This document shows, in pieces, positions 1-6,845 of a stretch of 12,131 nt of DNA; within the stretch, counting starts at the first letter, position 1, and every line of letters starts with the position of its first letter. A program made the translations under genes and the position numbers. The stretch is taken from assembly GCA_937952455.1 (NCBI GenBank), contig CALFYU010000078.1:1-12131 (forward strand), in the 5' to 3' direction. Origin of the DNA: an uncultured Planctomycetaceae bacterium. GTDB taxonomy: Bacteria > Planctomycetota > Planctomycetia > Planctomycetales > Planctomycetaceae. A model generated the notes under the pieces. It did no database searches and had not been told where the DNA came from. It saw only the letters and a program-made list of their open reading frames with translations.

Positions 1-2836
1 ACGAGGAGAGCGAACCAACCAGACTGGTATCACCCGCCGCCGTAGGTGCCGCCACCGAACCAGCGGGGAACAGTTCGCCGAGTGTACCGGCCGTTTCGAG
101 CGCATCGGAGGAGCGAAGATAAAATACCGTCCACTGCCGTTTGCGGGGTGCGGCCCGTGCCAATGCCCCGATCAAGTTTTCTACGCGATTAAGCGCCTCG
201 GCATCTTCGGATGCGATAATCAGATTTCCGCCGCTGGGGGCGATGACAATCGGAGCGGCCTCCTGAGGCGCCGGTTTTTCTTCCGATTCGTCGATGTCGG
301 CGTCGTCCAGAAACGCTTCCAACTCCTCGGATAAGTCTTCCTCGGAAGCATCTTCCAAGGCCTCATCGACGCTGCCCTCTTCAGCGCGACTTTCCTGACG
401 CAATACGGCTGGTTCGACGTCGACCGATTGCTGAGAGGGTAATTGAGATTGTGTATCTTCGGGTTGTTCGGAGTCCCCCGAGCGGAGGGTCGGTGCGACG
501 GCGGAGGGGACAACGACGCGAATCGGGTTCTTGCTCGACTCGCCCCAGACCTGTTTCAGAATCTTGATCAACTCTTCACCGTCGCGGCCGCCCAGCGAAA
601 TCGTACGGATCGGCCCGCGATCCTGTGTCGCTGTGCCGGCGGTTCGTGTTCCGTCCTCGCCCAACTGGGCGAGCAAGGTCTTGATTTGTGCCAACTGATC
701 CGACGACCCGCGGATTAACAACCGTCGGCCGGCGATGTCCGGCTCGATGGAGGGGGCGATGCCACCGTCACTCTCGAACAAGGACCTCAGCGTCCCCGCC
801 GCCGCCAATGGGTCTAGGTGCGTCAGATTCACCACGGTCACCCCTTGGCTGCCGCCGGCTCCATCGAGTTGATCGATGATCGCCCGAATCTGGCGATGTT
901 CGTCCGGCGTGGCCAGAATGCGTATCCGCCGTGCCCGGCCGTCTTCGTTCACCACAACGCCCGGCAACAGCGCATCCAGCGTCTTCGTCACTTCACGCGG
1001 ATCGGCCGATTGGACCTCGTAAACCTCCAATTGCGGGCGGTTTGAACCGGCCATCGCGAACTGACCACCTGGACCATCTCCCACGTCGACCGATTTGAGC
1101 GCCTCTTCCACGATCAACAGGCTCTCCGGCGAAGCAGTCACCAATAAACTGTTGGTGCGCTCGTCGACCGCCAAGCGGACCGCACCATTGGTCGATGCCG
1201 GCGCGGGCGGAGTGGGCGAGGATTCCCGTCGATCGTCCCGTCCGCGATCGCGAAAGCTGCGAAACCGGCTGTAACGATCTTCCCGGGAGTCAGACGAACT
1301 CGATGCGCTCACGTTGTTCGCCGAACCGCGGGCGGGAAGCCCGAATAGATCCCGTACGATCCGGTCCGCGTCGATGGCGGAAATGTATTTCAGCGGAAAC
1401 GCACGAAACTTTTGCGACTTCGGGGGGCCGTCATTTTCGCCGACCAACAGACGATAAATCCGCCGCAAATTCCCGCCGGTGTCGGTGATCACCAATCGCG
1501 ACAGATTTGCCATCGGCACCACTTTGCCCTGAGGACCAAGCATGCCGGTGACCTCCTCGGCCACCGTGGCGGCGTCGGTCCCTTGCAGGGGAACCACGAT
1601 CGAGACGAGTTCGTTTTTGCCGCGATTCTGCAAGTCGTCGATCGTGACTTGTGGCACCAGATTCGGCGGAATGCCATCGTCAATATTGACGACCACCAGA
1701 AAGCGATCCCGCCGGACCAGCAGGTAACCCTTTTGCAATAAGTAACCGTTGAGTACGTCCAGCGCCTCCGTCGGCGTATAACGGCCGCGATCGTAATAGT
1801 TCAGTGTTCCGGGCGGAACGACGTCCATTTGCAGGTTCAGGTTGGCTTCCTCGGCAAAGCGCCGCAGCACCAATTCCCAAGGGGCGAAGCGGAAATTGAA
1901 CGACAACAGATTTTCCTCTGCATCGTCGTCGGCGGCGGACTCAGCCGTTTCAGCCGGTTTCGATTCGGCGGCTAAGTCGGCGACCACCGTCCCATCGGCG
2001 GGCGCGAGATTCGATGGGACGCCGGCCACCACTTCGTCACGATTATTTCGTTCGCTCGGTGTGTCGGAATTTGACTCGGCGCGGTCGCGGCGACGGCGAT
2101 TGTCGCGTCCGCGCGATTCCTCCAATCCTTCCACCTCCGGACCTAACAGGGCGGTCCACTGTTGCTGTTGCTCTTGCGACAGGACGGCCAGCAGCTTCGC
2201 TTCCAATTCCTCGCGTTGTTCTTCCCGGCTGGAGCCATCCTCGCCCCCCCTCCGGCGCCCGCGGCCAAATCCGCCGCGGCGGGATTCATTCGCTTCATCG
2301 ACAATCGCCGAGATCTGTTCTCGCTGTTCCGACGACAGTTTGAGTTGCGTGGCGATCTCTTCTTCATCCAACGCCCGTGCGCCGCGCAGCTGCCATGCGA
2401 CTTGCTGCAACCGGGCGGACTGTTCAGCAGTCAGGATACTTTTCAGTTCCGCCTCGGCCGCTTCCCGGTTTTTTTCCCCCTCCGTCCGCAATCTTTCCAT
2501 CAATTGTTCGCGTTCTTCGGGAGTCGCGTCCCGGAAACCGGAAAACAGTTCGCGGCTCTGTTCCCCCAGCTTTTCCTGCAATGCCTCGATCGATTCCACT
2601 TGCTCGGCGGTCAGATTGAGCTCGGATCGTACCTCTTCGCGCCCCAACGTACCCAGCAGCCCGCCGCCGCGAAAACCGCCAAAGCCCCCGCGCCCAAATC
2701 CACCGCGCCCGAATCCTCCGCCACGCCGTTCCGAACCCCGTCCGCCCTGTTCTTGTGCTGTCGCGGCATCAATGACCAAGGCCGGAAGCAACGCCAGGGC
2801 AAGAAGAAGCGTCAATTGTCTTGGAATGTTGAGCAT
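1..2836 (-). CDS. Secreted LTxxQ-repeat / secretin short-domain (NolW-type) ladder protein, C-terminus off window
   Basis: I read an uninterrupted minus-strand frame from ATG at 2836 to the left edge (945 codons, no stop). Residues 1-27 form a signal peptide (MLNIPRQLTLLLALALLP, cut near ATA-Q). Residues 31-59 are Gly/Arg/Phe-rich. Residues about 65-235 are charged helices with four LTxxQ-like cores: LTAEQ at 75, LTAEQ at 135, LSSEQ at 167 and LSQEQ at 219, reminiscent of Spy/CpxP periplasmic chaperones. After a charged linker comes an N0/STN-like domain (313-384), then NolW-type secretin N-domains at about 409-465, 477-585 (insert 502-551), 603-658, 666-726, 743-893 (acidic insert about 785-858) and one starting at 900. 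Such ladders form periplasmic rings in type II/III secretins, and planctomycetes carry many such proteins without a proven channel. Whether a secretin barrel follows cannot be seen. AAGG lies about 11 nt before the ATG. The domain reading is firm; function is inferred. Confidence 0.85.
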   Translation of the reverse strand, partial: MLNIPRQLTLLLALALLPALVIDAATAQEQGGRGSERRGGGFGRGGFGRGGFGGFRGGGLLGTLGREEVRSELNLTAEQVESIEALQEKLGEQSRELFSGFRDATPEEREQLMERLRTEGEKNREAAEAELKSILTAEQSARLQQVAWQLRGARALDEEEIATQLKLSSEQREQISAIVDEANESRRGGFGRGRRRGGEDGSSREEQREELEAKLLAVLSQEQQQQWTALLGPEVEGLEESRGRDNRRRRDRAESNSDTPSERNNRDEVVAGVPSNLAPADGTVVADLAAESKPAETAESAADDDAEENLLSFNFRFAPWELVLRRFAEEANLNLQMDVVPPGTLNYYDRGRYTPTEALDVLNGYLLQKGYLLVRRDRFLVVVNIDDGIPPNLVPQVTIDDLQNRGKNELVSIVVPLQGTDAATVAEEVTGMLGPQGKVVPMANLSRLVITDTGGNLRRIYRLLVGENDGPPKSQKFRAFPLKYISAIDADRIVRDLFGLPARGSANNVSASSSSDSREDRYSRFRSFRDRGRDDRRESSPTPPAPASTNGAVRLAVDERTNSLLVTASPESLLIVEEALKSVDVGDGPGGQFAMAGSNRPQLEVYEVQSADPREVTKTLDALLPGVVVNEDGRARRIRILATPDEHRQIRAIIDQLDGAGGSQGVTVVNLTHLDPLAAAGTLRSLFESDGGIAPSIEPDIAGRRLLIRGSSDQLAQIKTLLAQLGEDGTRTAGTATQDRGPIRTISLGGRDGEELIKILKQVWGESSKNPIRVVVPSAVAPTLRSGDSEQPEDTQSQLPSQQSVDVEPAVLRQESRAEEGSVDEALEDASEEDLSEELEAFLDDADIDESEEKPAPQEAAPIVIAPSGGNLIIASEDAEALNRVENLIGALARAAPRKRQWTVFYLRSSDALETAGTLGELFPAGSVAAPTAAGDTSLVGSLSS

Positions 2837-3171
2837 TTATGGACTTGCCTTGAGGAATTTGGTCGAGCTTCGTCAATCGGACGCCGCCCCGCGCAATAGT
2901 TTGCCCCGAATGATTGGATTTTACCGGGCTACAAAAAACCAGCACAAGGCGAGGCCGCGGACGGCATGTCCTACGCCTTTACCTGCGAATGACTTATGAC
3001 GCGTTTTCCGGATTTAATCGTGCGTCAATAAGATTCAACACCGCAGGAGCGACTTCCGGTCGGCAAAAACTGCGAATTGGCCGTCAATAATTCGAGAATC
3101 TTCCGCTTGTGCCCGACCCTGACACCGGTCGCGAATGTTGCGCGGAATTGCCACGCAATCCGGAGACCAGG
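2837..3171. other. Intergenic spacer between EF-hand and secretin-domain genes
   Basis: These 335 bp separate two minus-strand genes. Apart from the candidate promoter at 2918-2947 I see no convincing gene, RNA or strong hairpin. Short frames here have no signal, motif or ribosome binding site. The length suggests that the secretin-domain gene is not simply co-transcribed with the EF-hand gene. Confidence 0.5.
2918..2947 (-). promoter_or_regulatory. Candidate sigma70-like promoter for the secretin-domain gene
   Basis: On the minus strand TTGTGC (2942-2947) is followed after 18 nt by TAAAAT (2918-2923), which would give a 5' leader of about 75 nt before the ATG at 2836. Chance matches of this quality are common, so this is only a candidate. 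Confidence 0.28.
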
Positions 3172-4257
3172 TCAATCGGACCGCAATCGCACGTAATGTG
3201 CGATAAAGTCTTCTCGCGACATGGTTTGCGAAATGTCGATGCCCGCCTTCTCGAACAGCGGGCGTGTTGACCGGCTCTTTTGCCACTCGTCGGCTCCCAC
3301 CGACCCGTCCTTGTCACGGTCGAGCGCGCGAAACGCAAATTCCGCTGCTTCCTGATACTTGGAGCCTCCGCTGGACCCGCCACTGGCCGCGGGAGTGGAT
3401 CGATTGACCGGTGTTGCGGGGGTGCGGGGCGACGGGGGCGGGGTCGAACGCACGCTGACAACCGGGGTGTTGTTTGCCGGTCGGCCCGTGTTTCGCAATT
3501 CCCGGGGCGTCAAAAAGCCGTCTCCGTTGAGATCCAATCGCGCAAACGCCTCAAAATCGGTTTGCGGCCACTCGTACAGCGCGACCTGGTTATCTCGATT
3601 TGCGTCGCGGCTGGCGTATTCCGACGGAAGATCGAGCGTCACGCGTTCCCGTTTTTTCTCGTTCGCGTCGCCTGCGTCGGATCGTCGCCGTTCCTGTCCC
3701 GATTCCCCACGCTCGTGTCTCCAGGAGCGCCGCGACTCACGCGAGCCACGGTCGTCATCGCGTCGATCTTCTTCCCGCTCGTCACCGCGGCGGCTGCGCC
3801 AGTAGCTACGACGGCCGTCGTCTTCATCGCCAGAATCGTCTTCGCTTGATGACCGCCCGAAGCGGGAACGTCCCCCGCGTCCGAAATCACCGCGCCGGTC
3901 GTCATCGTCACCACCCCGCCGGAAATCGCCTCGGCTGCGCTCGCCGTCGCGCGAATCGTCGCCGCGGCCGCGAAATCCAAATCCGCCCTGCTCTCGCATC
4001 CGGTCGCGCATTTGGCGGGACAGATCCTCGAATTCACTGAGTTGCACGCCCCGCTCTAGGTCGATTTCCATCTCTTCCAACGAGCTGCGCATGGGCGGCG
4101 GCACCCGGTCCCATTCACTGCCGCGAATTGTGCCGTCGCCGTCTTGATCGAGATAGCGAAAAAAGCGATCCGACGAAAAGCCGCCCCGCTGCGCAAAGCA
4201 GGGACCGCCCCACCAAGAGACCGCGACGATGACCGTCAAGCAGAATGTGTAACGCAT
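3172..4257 (-). CDS. Secreted EF-hand calcium-binding protein with Arg/Asp/Gly-rich linker
   Basis: This is a 361-residue protein when started at ATG 4257, chosen because gaagggg lies 6 nt upstream and the ATG opens a signal peptide (residues 1-23, ending CFA-Q). A GTG at 4275 would add six residues and put the Shine-Dalgarno inside the gene. Four canonical EF-hand loops with acidic 1, 3, 5 and 12 positions are visible: DQDGDGTIRGSE (37-48), DANRDNQVALYE (218-229), DLNGDGFLTPRE (242-253) and DRDKDGSVGADE (313-324). Residues about 95-205 are low complexity, rich in Arg, Asp, Gly, Ser and Glu; about 258-300 is Pro/Ser/Thr-rich. The likely role is Ca2+-dependent binding outside the cytoplasm, partner unknown. 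No catalytic domain is seen. It is co-oriented with the secretin-domain gene, which shares its Arg/Gly-rich character. Confidence 0.88.
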   Translation of the reverse strand: MRYTFCLTVIVAVSWWGGPCFAQRGGFSSDRFFRYLDQDGDGTIRGSEWDRVPPPMRSSLEEMEIDLERGVQLSEFEDLSRQMRDRMREQGGFGFRGRGDDSRDGERSRGDFRRGGDDDDRRGDFGRGGRSRFGRSSSEDDSGDEDDGRRSYWRSRRGDEREEDRRDDDRGSRESRRSWRHERGESGQERRRSDAGDANEKKRERVTLDLPSEYASRDANRDNQVALYEWPQTDFEAFARLDLNGDGFLTPRELRNTGRPANNTPVVSVRSTPPPSPRTPATPVNRSTPAASGGSSGGSKYQEAAEFAFRALDRDKDGSVGADEWQKSRSTRPLFEKAGIDISQTMSREDFIAHYVRLRSD

Positions 4258-4263
4258 CACGTG

Positions 4264-4270
4264 CCCCTTC
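4264..4270 (-). promoter_or_regulatory. Ribosome binding site deciding the EF-hand gene start
   Basis: The minus strand reads gaagggg, 6 nt before ATG 4257. It supports that ATG over the in-frame GTG at 4275, which would place this site within the coding region. Confidence 0.6.
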
Positions 4271-4275
4271 AACAC

Positions 4276-4589
4276 CGGAGCGACTACCGCCCATTAGACT
4301 CGGCCGACAATTGATTTTGCCGAAACGACTTTGCGGCTGCAAACCCAAAATCTGCGCCGCGTACCGCGAGTGACGTCATATTGATACTTCTCAAATCACT
4401 AAATGGACACCTCGCCATGTTGGTCGCCGCCATCTTAAAACGCGGCTAGAAAAATTCAATTGCGTAAGTCCATGATTTTCAATGTCTTGTGGCAGCCAGG
4501 CGTTCGTCGCCATTGATTTGGCACGCCGAATGCATTTCCTGGTGCCGGGATGCGAACGAATCAATTCCCTTTCAGCTACACACCTGCCC
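4276..4589. other. Divergent intergenic region, relatively AT-rich
   Basis: This spacer between the divergent EF-hand (minus) and His-rich (plus) genes is more AT-rich than its flanks, especially about 4380-4490, as expected for back-to-back promoters. It holds an 8-bp palindrome TGACGTCA (4371-4378). I see no gene here and no convincing plus-strand promoter. Confidence 0.5.
4314..4342 (-). promoter_or_regulatory. Weak candidate promoter for the EF-hand gene
   Basis: The minus strand has TTGCAG (4337-4342), 17 nt, then CAAAAT (4314-4319), about 50 nt upstream of the start. Spacing is ideal but the -10 box is poor. This is a guess from consensus only. Confidence 0.22.
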
Positions 4590-4594
4590 AGGAG
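4590..4594 (+). promoter_or_regulatory. Ribosome binding site deciding the His-rich gene start
   Basis: AGGAG lies 9 nt before ATG 4604 but only 3 nt before ATG 4598. Normal spacing favours 4604, which begins a textbook signal peptide (MKTTLCTAFA). Confidence 0.6.
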
Positions 4595-4603
4595 ATTATG
4601 GAA

Positions 4604-5164
4604 ATGAAAACGACACTTTGCACTGCTTTCGCAATCGTCACCTTGGGGCTTTTCAGCGGATCGGCCCAGGCCGCTTCCGATTTTCACATCGACGACTTGG
4701 CCGCACAGTTAGAACGTGAAACGGCCGAGCTGCTGCACGAAATCGAGCACCACTTCCGCGCCACGCCGAGCTACCGGCACCTGGCCGCAGATGCGCGTGA
4801 GATGCAACAACTCGCGCGTCACATTCACGAGGTTGCACACTACACCAACGCCCGTCGGCACATCGCCGTCGACGTGAAGAAACTCGACCGATTGTACCAC
4901 CACGTCGAAGGGCTTGTCGACGATATGGACCGTCGCGCCGGGTATCGCAACGAATGTGCCTACCACCACGGCGACGCCTACACCTTGGGCCGCGCGGAGT
5001 TTCACCACCTGCGCGCAGTCATGAGCCGCATCAGTGCGACGCTCCACCACCTGCAAGCGGACCTGCAACCAGTGCGCAACCGTGTCCGGTACGAGTACCG
5101 TCCGCGGCCCATCCGGAACTATTTCCCACCGGCGCCGAGGCCATTCCTCAGCATCAATTTCTAG
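4604..5164 (+). CDS. Small exported His-rich helical protein of unknown family
   Basis: The product is 186 residues from ATG 4604. Residues 1-23 are a signal peptide (AIVTLGLFSGSAQA-ASDF), so it is probably periplasmic or surface. I do not recognise the family. The mature part looks all-helical and charged to about residue 155, then ends in an Arg/Pro/Tyr/Phe-rich tail. It has about 17 histidines, including five His-His pairs at residues 49-50, 99-100, 121-122, 134-135 and 148-149, four of them flanked on both sides by hydrophobic or aromatic residues (HHF, YHHV, FHHL, LHHL). One cysteine (118) is in the mature chain. Metal or haem binding is an inference from composition. A strong terminator 70 bp downstream makes it probably monocistronic. 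The 212-codon antisense frame crosses that terminator and is taken as a shadow. Confidence 0.78.
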   Translation: MKTTLCTAFAIVTLGLFSGSAQAASDFHIDDLAAQLERETAELLHEIEHHFRATPSYRHLAADAREMQQLARHIHEVAHYTNARRHIAVDVKKLDRLYHHVEGLVDDMDRRAGYRNECAYHHGDAYTLGRAEFHHLRAVMSRISATLHHLQADLQPVRNRVRYEYRPRPIRNYFPPAPRPFLSINF

Positions 5165-5236
5165 TCGGCCGCCGCCGGTGTGTGGCGTACGAACTCTGAC
5201 GAAAACGTTAACCAGCGCAAAGCTGTTCATGATAGC

Positions 5237-5270
5237 AAAAGGCCGCCCGCCGAAAGTCGGGCGGCCTTTT
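5237..5270 (+). terminator. Strong intrinsic terminator after the His-rich gene
   Basis: A perfect 13-bp stem pairs aaaaggccgcccg (5237-5249) with cgggcggcctttt (5258-5270) around an 8-nt loop. The T tract follows the GC stem on the plus strand and, by symmetry, also on the minus strand, so it could work both ways. It separates the His-rich gene from the Tat-protein gene. Confidence 0.9.
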
Positions 5271-5350
5271 CGCGCGCCGGCATGATATCCGCAGCATTGG
5301 AGATTAGAATCAATACACCAGTTGGGAATTGAGGACCGACGCGACACGCA

Positions 5351-6664
5351 ATGCTGTTGTACGAAACGGTGGATAGATCATTGGCGAGCAACGAAACTGA
5401 ATTAACGCGCCGGGATTGCTTATCGCTTCTCGCGGCGGGCACGATTGGCGGCACGCTGCCTGCCGCAGCCATTGCGAAACAACCAGACGCCGACGTTCCG
5501 CCCAAGTCGGTCGCGGCAGTGATTACCGCCTATGCCAAAGGCTTACATGCTGATGTGCTCATCGGAAAGATCCTCGAAGGCTGGAAGCAAGATGGCGGCC
5601 GGGGGCCGGCGCTGAAACTTGCCGGGATGTACGTCGAACAATTCCCGGCTGGCGACCTGGCGCGGCCGATGTCCCGGAAGTACAATGTTCCCCTGTTCGA
5701 CACGATTGAAAAGGCCGTGACGACCGGCGGTGACGCGATCACCGTCGACGGAGTGATCAGTATCGGCGAGCACGGCAGTTATCCGACCAACGACCTGGGG
5801 CAACATCTCTATCCGCGGCGGCGTTTCTTTGAAGAGATCACTGAAGCGTTTGAAAAGTACGGCCGCGTTGTGCCGGTCTTTAGCGATAAACATTTAGGGC
5901 CGGTCTGGGATGACGCGAAGTGGATGTATGACCGAGCCCGCGAGATGCAGGTTCCCTTCATGGCCGGCTCTTCGCTGCCGGTCAGTTTTCGCAAACCCGA
6001 TATCGACATTCCCATGAATTGCGATATCGAAGCGGCGGTCGGCGTGGGGTATTCCGGTTACGACATCTACGGCAGCCACACGCTGGACTGTTTTCAATCA
6101 CTGGTCGAGCGCCGCCGTGGGGGCGGGGTCGGCGTTGAATGGGTGCAATGCCTGCAAGGTCCGGCCATGTGGCGGGCCGTCGACGACGGCACGGTCAACA
6201 AAGAGGTCCTGGACGCCGCGCTGGACGTCACGCCGAAACAGCAGCATCCCAAATTGCGTGAGAGTGAATCCGCCGCGCTGTTCCTGTTTGAGTACACCGA
6301 CGGATTTCGCGGAGCGGTCTTCATGCTGCCGCAATACGTCGGCGGAATCTCCGCAGCGGTCAAACTCAAAGGGCAGAACGACGTATTGGCGACAAATTTT
6401 GAAGAACGCCTCGAGCCGCGGCATCCGCATTTTGCGTACTTGCTCAAAGGCATCGAACGGATGGTGCACACCGGGCAGACCAGTTATCCGGTCGAACGGA
6501 CGCTTTTGGCCGGCGGAATACTCGACCGCGCACTGACGTCCCGCGCACAGAACCATTCGCGATTAATGACGCCCGAATTGAAGATCACCTATCAGCCCGT
6601 CGATTACCCGCACGCCCCGCACATTGATCTGCATGCCCATCCGACCGCTGCGCTGAGGGGGTGA
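5351..6664 (+). CDS. Tat-exported Gfo/Idh/MocA-like (Rossmann-type) conserved protein
   Basis: The 437-residue product has a twin-arginine signal, TRRDCLSLLAAGTIGG at 19-34, followed by Ala-rich sequence to about 43, implying folded export. The body resembles, from memory, a conserved planctomycete/acidobacterial family usually labelled oxidoreductase-like or hypothetical: alternating strands and helices from about 53 (VAAVITAYAKGLHADVLIG), AVDG/TVDG-type strand near 131-134, then strongly conserved-looking blocks IGEHGSYPTN (138-147), YPRRRFFEEI (154-163), VFSDKHLG (176-183) and MAGSSLPV (204-211). The classic GxGxxG nucleotide loop is not evident, so cofactor use is uncertain. ATG 5351 has only a distant purine-rich stretch (gagga about 5330); a downstream GTG at 5369 is possible and would keep the Tat motif. 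It lies upstream of, and co-oriented with, the ceramidase-like gene. Export is firm; catalysis is not. Confidence 0.82.
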   Translation: MLLYETVDRSLASNETELTRRDCLSLLAAGTIGGTLPAAAIAKQPDADVPPKSVAAVITAYAKGLHADVLIGKILEGWKQDGGRGPALKLAGMYVEQFPAGDLARPMSRKYNVPLFDTIEKAVTTGGDAITVDGVISIGEHGSYPTNDLGQHLYPRRRFFEEITEAFEKYGRVVPVFSDKHLGPVWDDAKWMYDRAREMQVPFMAGSSLPVSFRKPDIDIPMNCDIEAAVGVGYSGYDIYGSHTLDCFQSLVERRRGGGVGVEWVQCLQGPAMWRAVDDGTVNKEVLDAALDVTPKQQHPKLRESESAALFLFEYTDGFRGAVFMLPQYVGGISAAVKLKGQNDVLATNFEERLEPRHPHFAYLLKGIERMVHTGQTSYPVERTLLAGGILDRALTSRAQNHSRLMTPELKITYQPVDYPHAPHIDLHAHPTAALRG

Positions 6665-6669
6665 GCAAA

Positions 6670-6807
6670 GGCGTGAGGCGTGAGGAGACAGGCTTGAGGA
6701 CTGGATAGTTAAGATTTGAGCTCTATTCGATGTGGAATCCAGCGATTGCACTGCAGCAACTGATATGAATCGGCCAACCCTCACGCCTGTCGCCTCAGGC
6801 CTCAACC
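6670..6807. repeat. Imperfect inverted repeat in the spacer between two plus-strand genes
   Basis: A left arm (6670-6699, containing the tandem gcgtgag-gcgtgag) and a right arm (6778-6807, containing ctcacgcctgtcgcctcagg) are reverse complements over about 30 bp, with a few mismatches and one indel. The 78-nt interior has no gene. It lies wholly between the stop at 6664 and the start at 6846, so in any read-through transcript it would fold in the leader of the ceramidase-like gene. It could be a dispersed genomic repeat, an attenuator or an mRNA-stability hairpin. Confidence 0.6.
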
Positions 6808-6831
6808 CCAGCAGCGATCGGCTAGAACCCA

Positions 6832-6836
6832 AAGGA
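6832..6836 (+). promoter_or_regulatory. Ribosome binding site deciding the ceramidase-like gene start
   Basis: AAGGA lies 9 nt before ATG 6846, which opens a clear signal peptide. This favours 6846 over the in-frame ATGs at 6732 and 6765, which would bury the signal and overlap the inverted repeat. Confidence 0.65.
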
Positions 6837-6845
6837 ACTATATTC

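Noticed and set aside
1842..2999. Long plus-strand open frame (385 codons) antisense to the secretin-domain gene
   Set aside because: It is Ser/Arg/Pro-rich low complexity with no signal or domain, and lies opposite a frame with signal peptide and clear N-domains; GC-biased third codon positions readily open such frames.
3280..4040. Several plus-strand frames opposite the EF-hand gene
   Set aside because: They mirror the charged repeat region of the EF-hand gene and have no motifs of their own; the minus strand has four canonical EF-hand loops.
4371..4378. TGACGTCA palindrome as an operator
   Set aside because: A single 8-bp palindrome with no second copy near a promoter is expected by chance in this length of DNA.
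4709..5347. 212-codon minus-strand frame opposite the His-rich gene
   Set aside because: It reads through the strong hairpin at 5237-5270 and lacks a ribosome site or domain; the plus strand has a signal peptide and well-spaced AGGAG.
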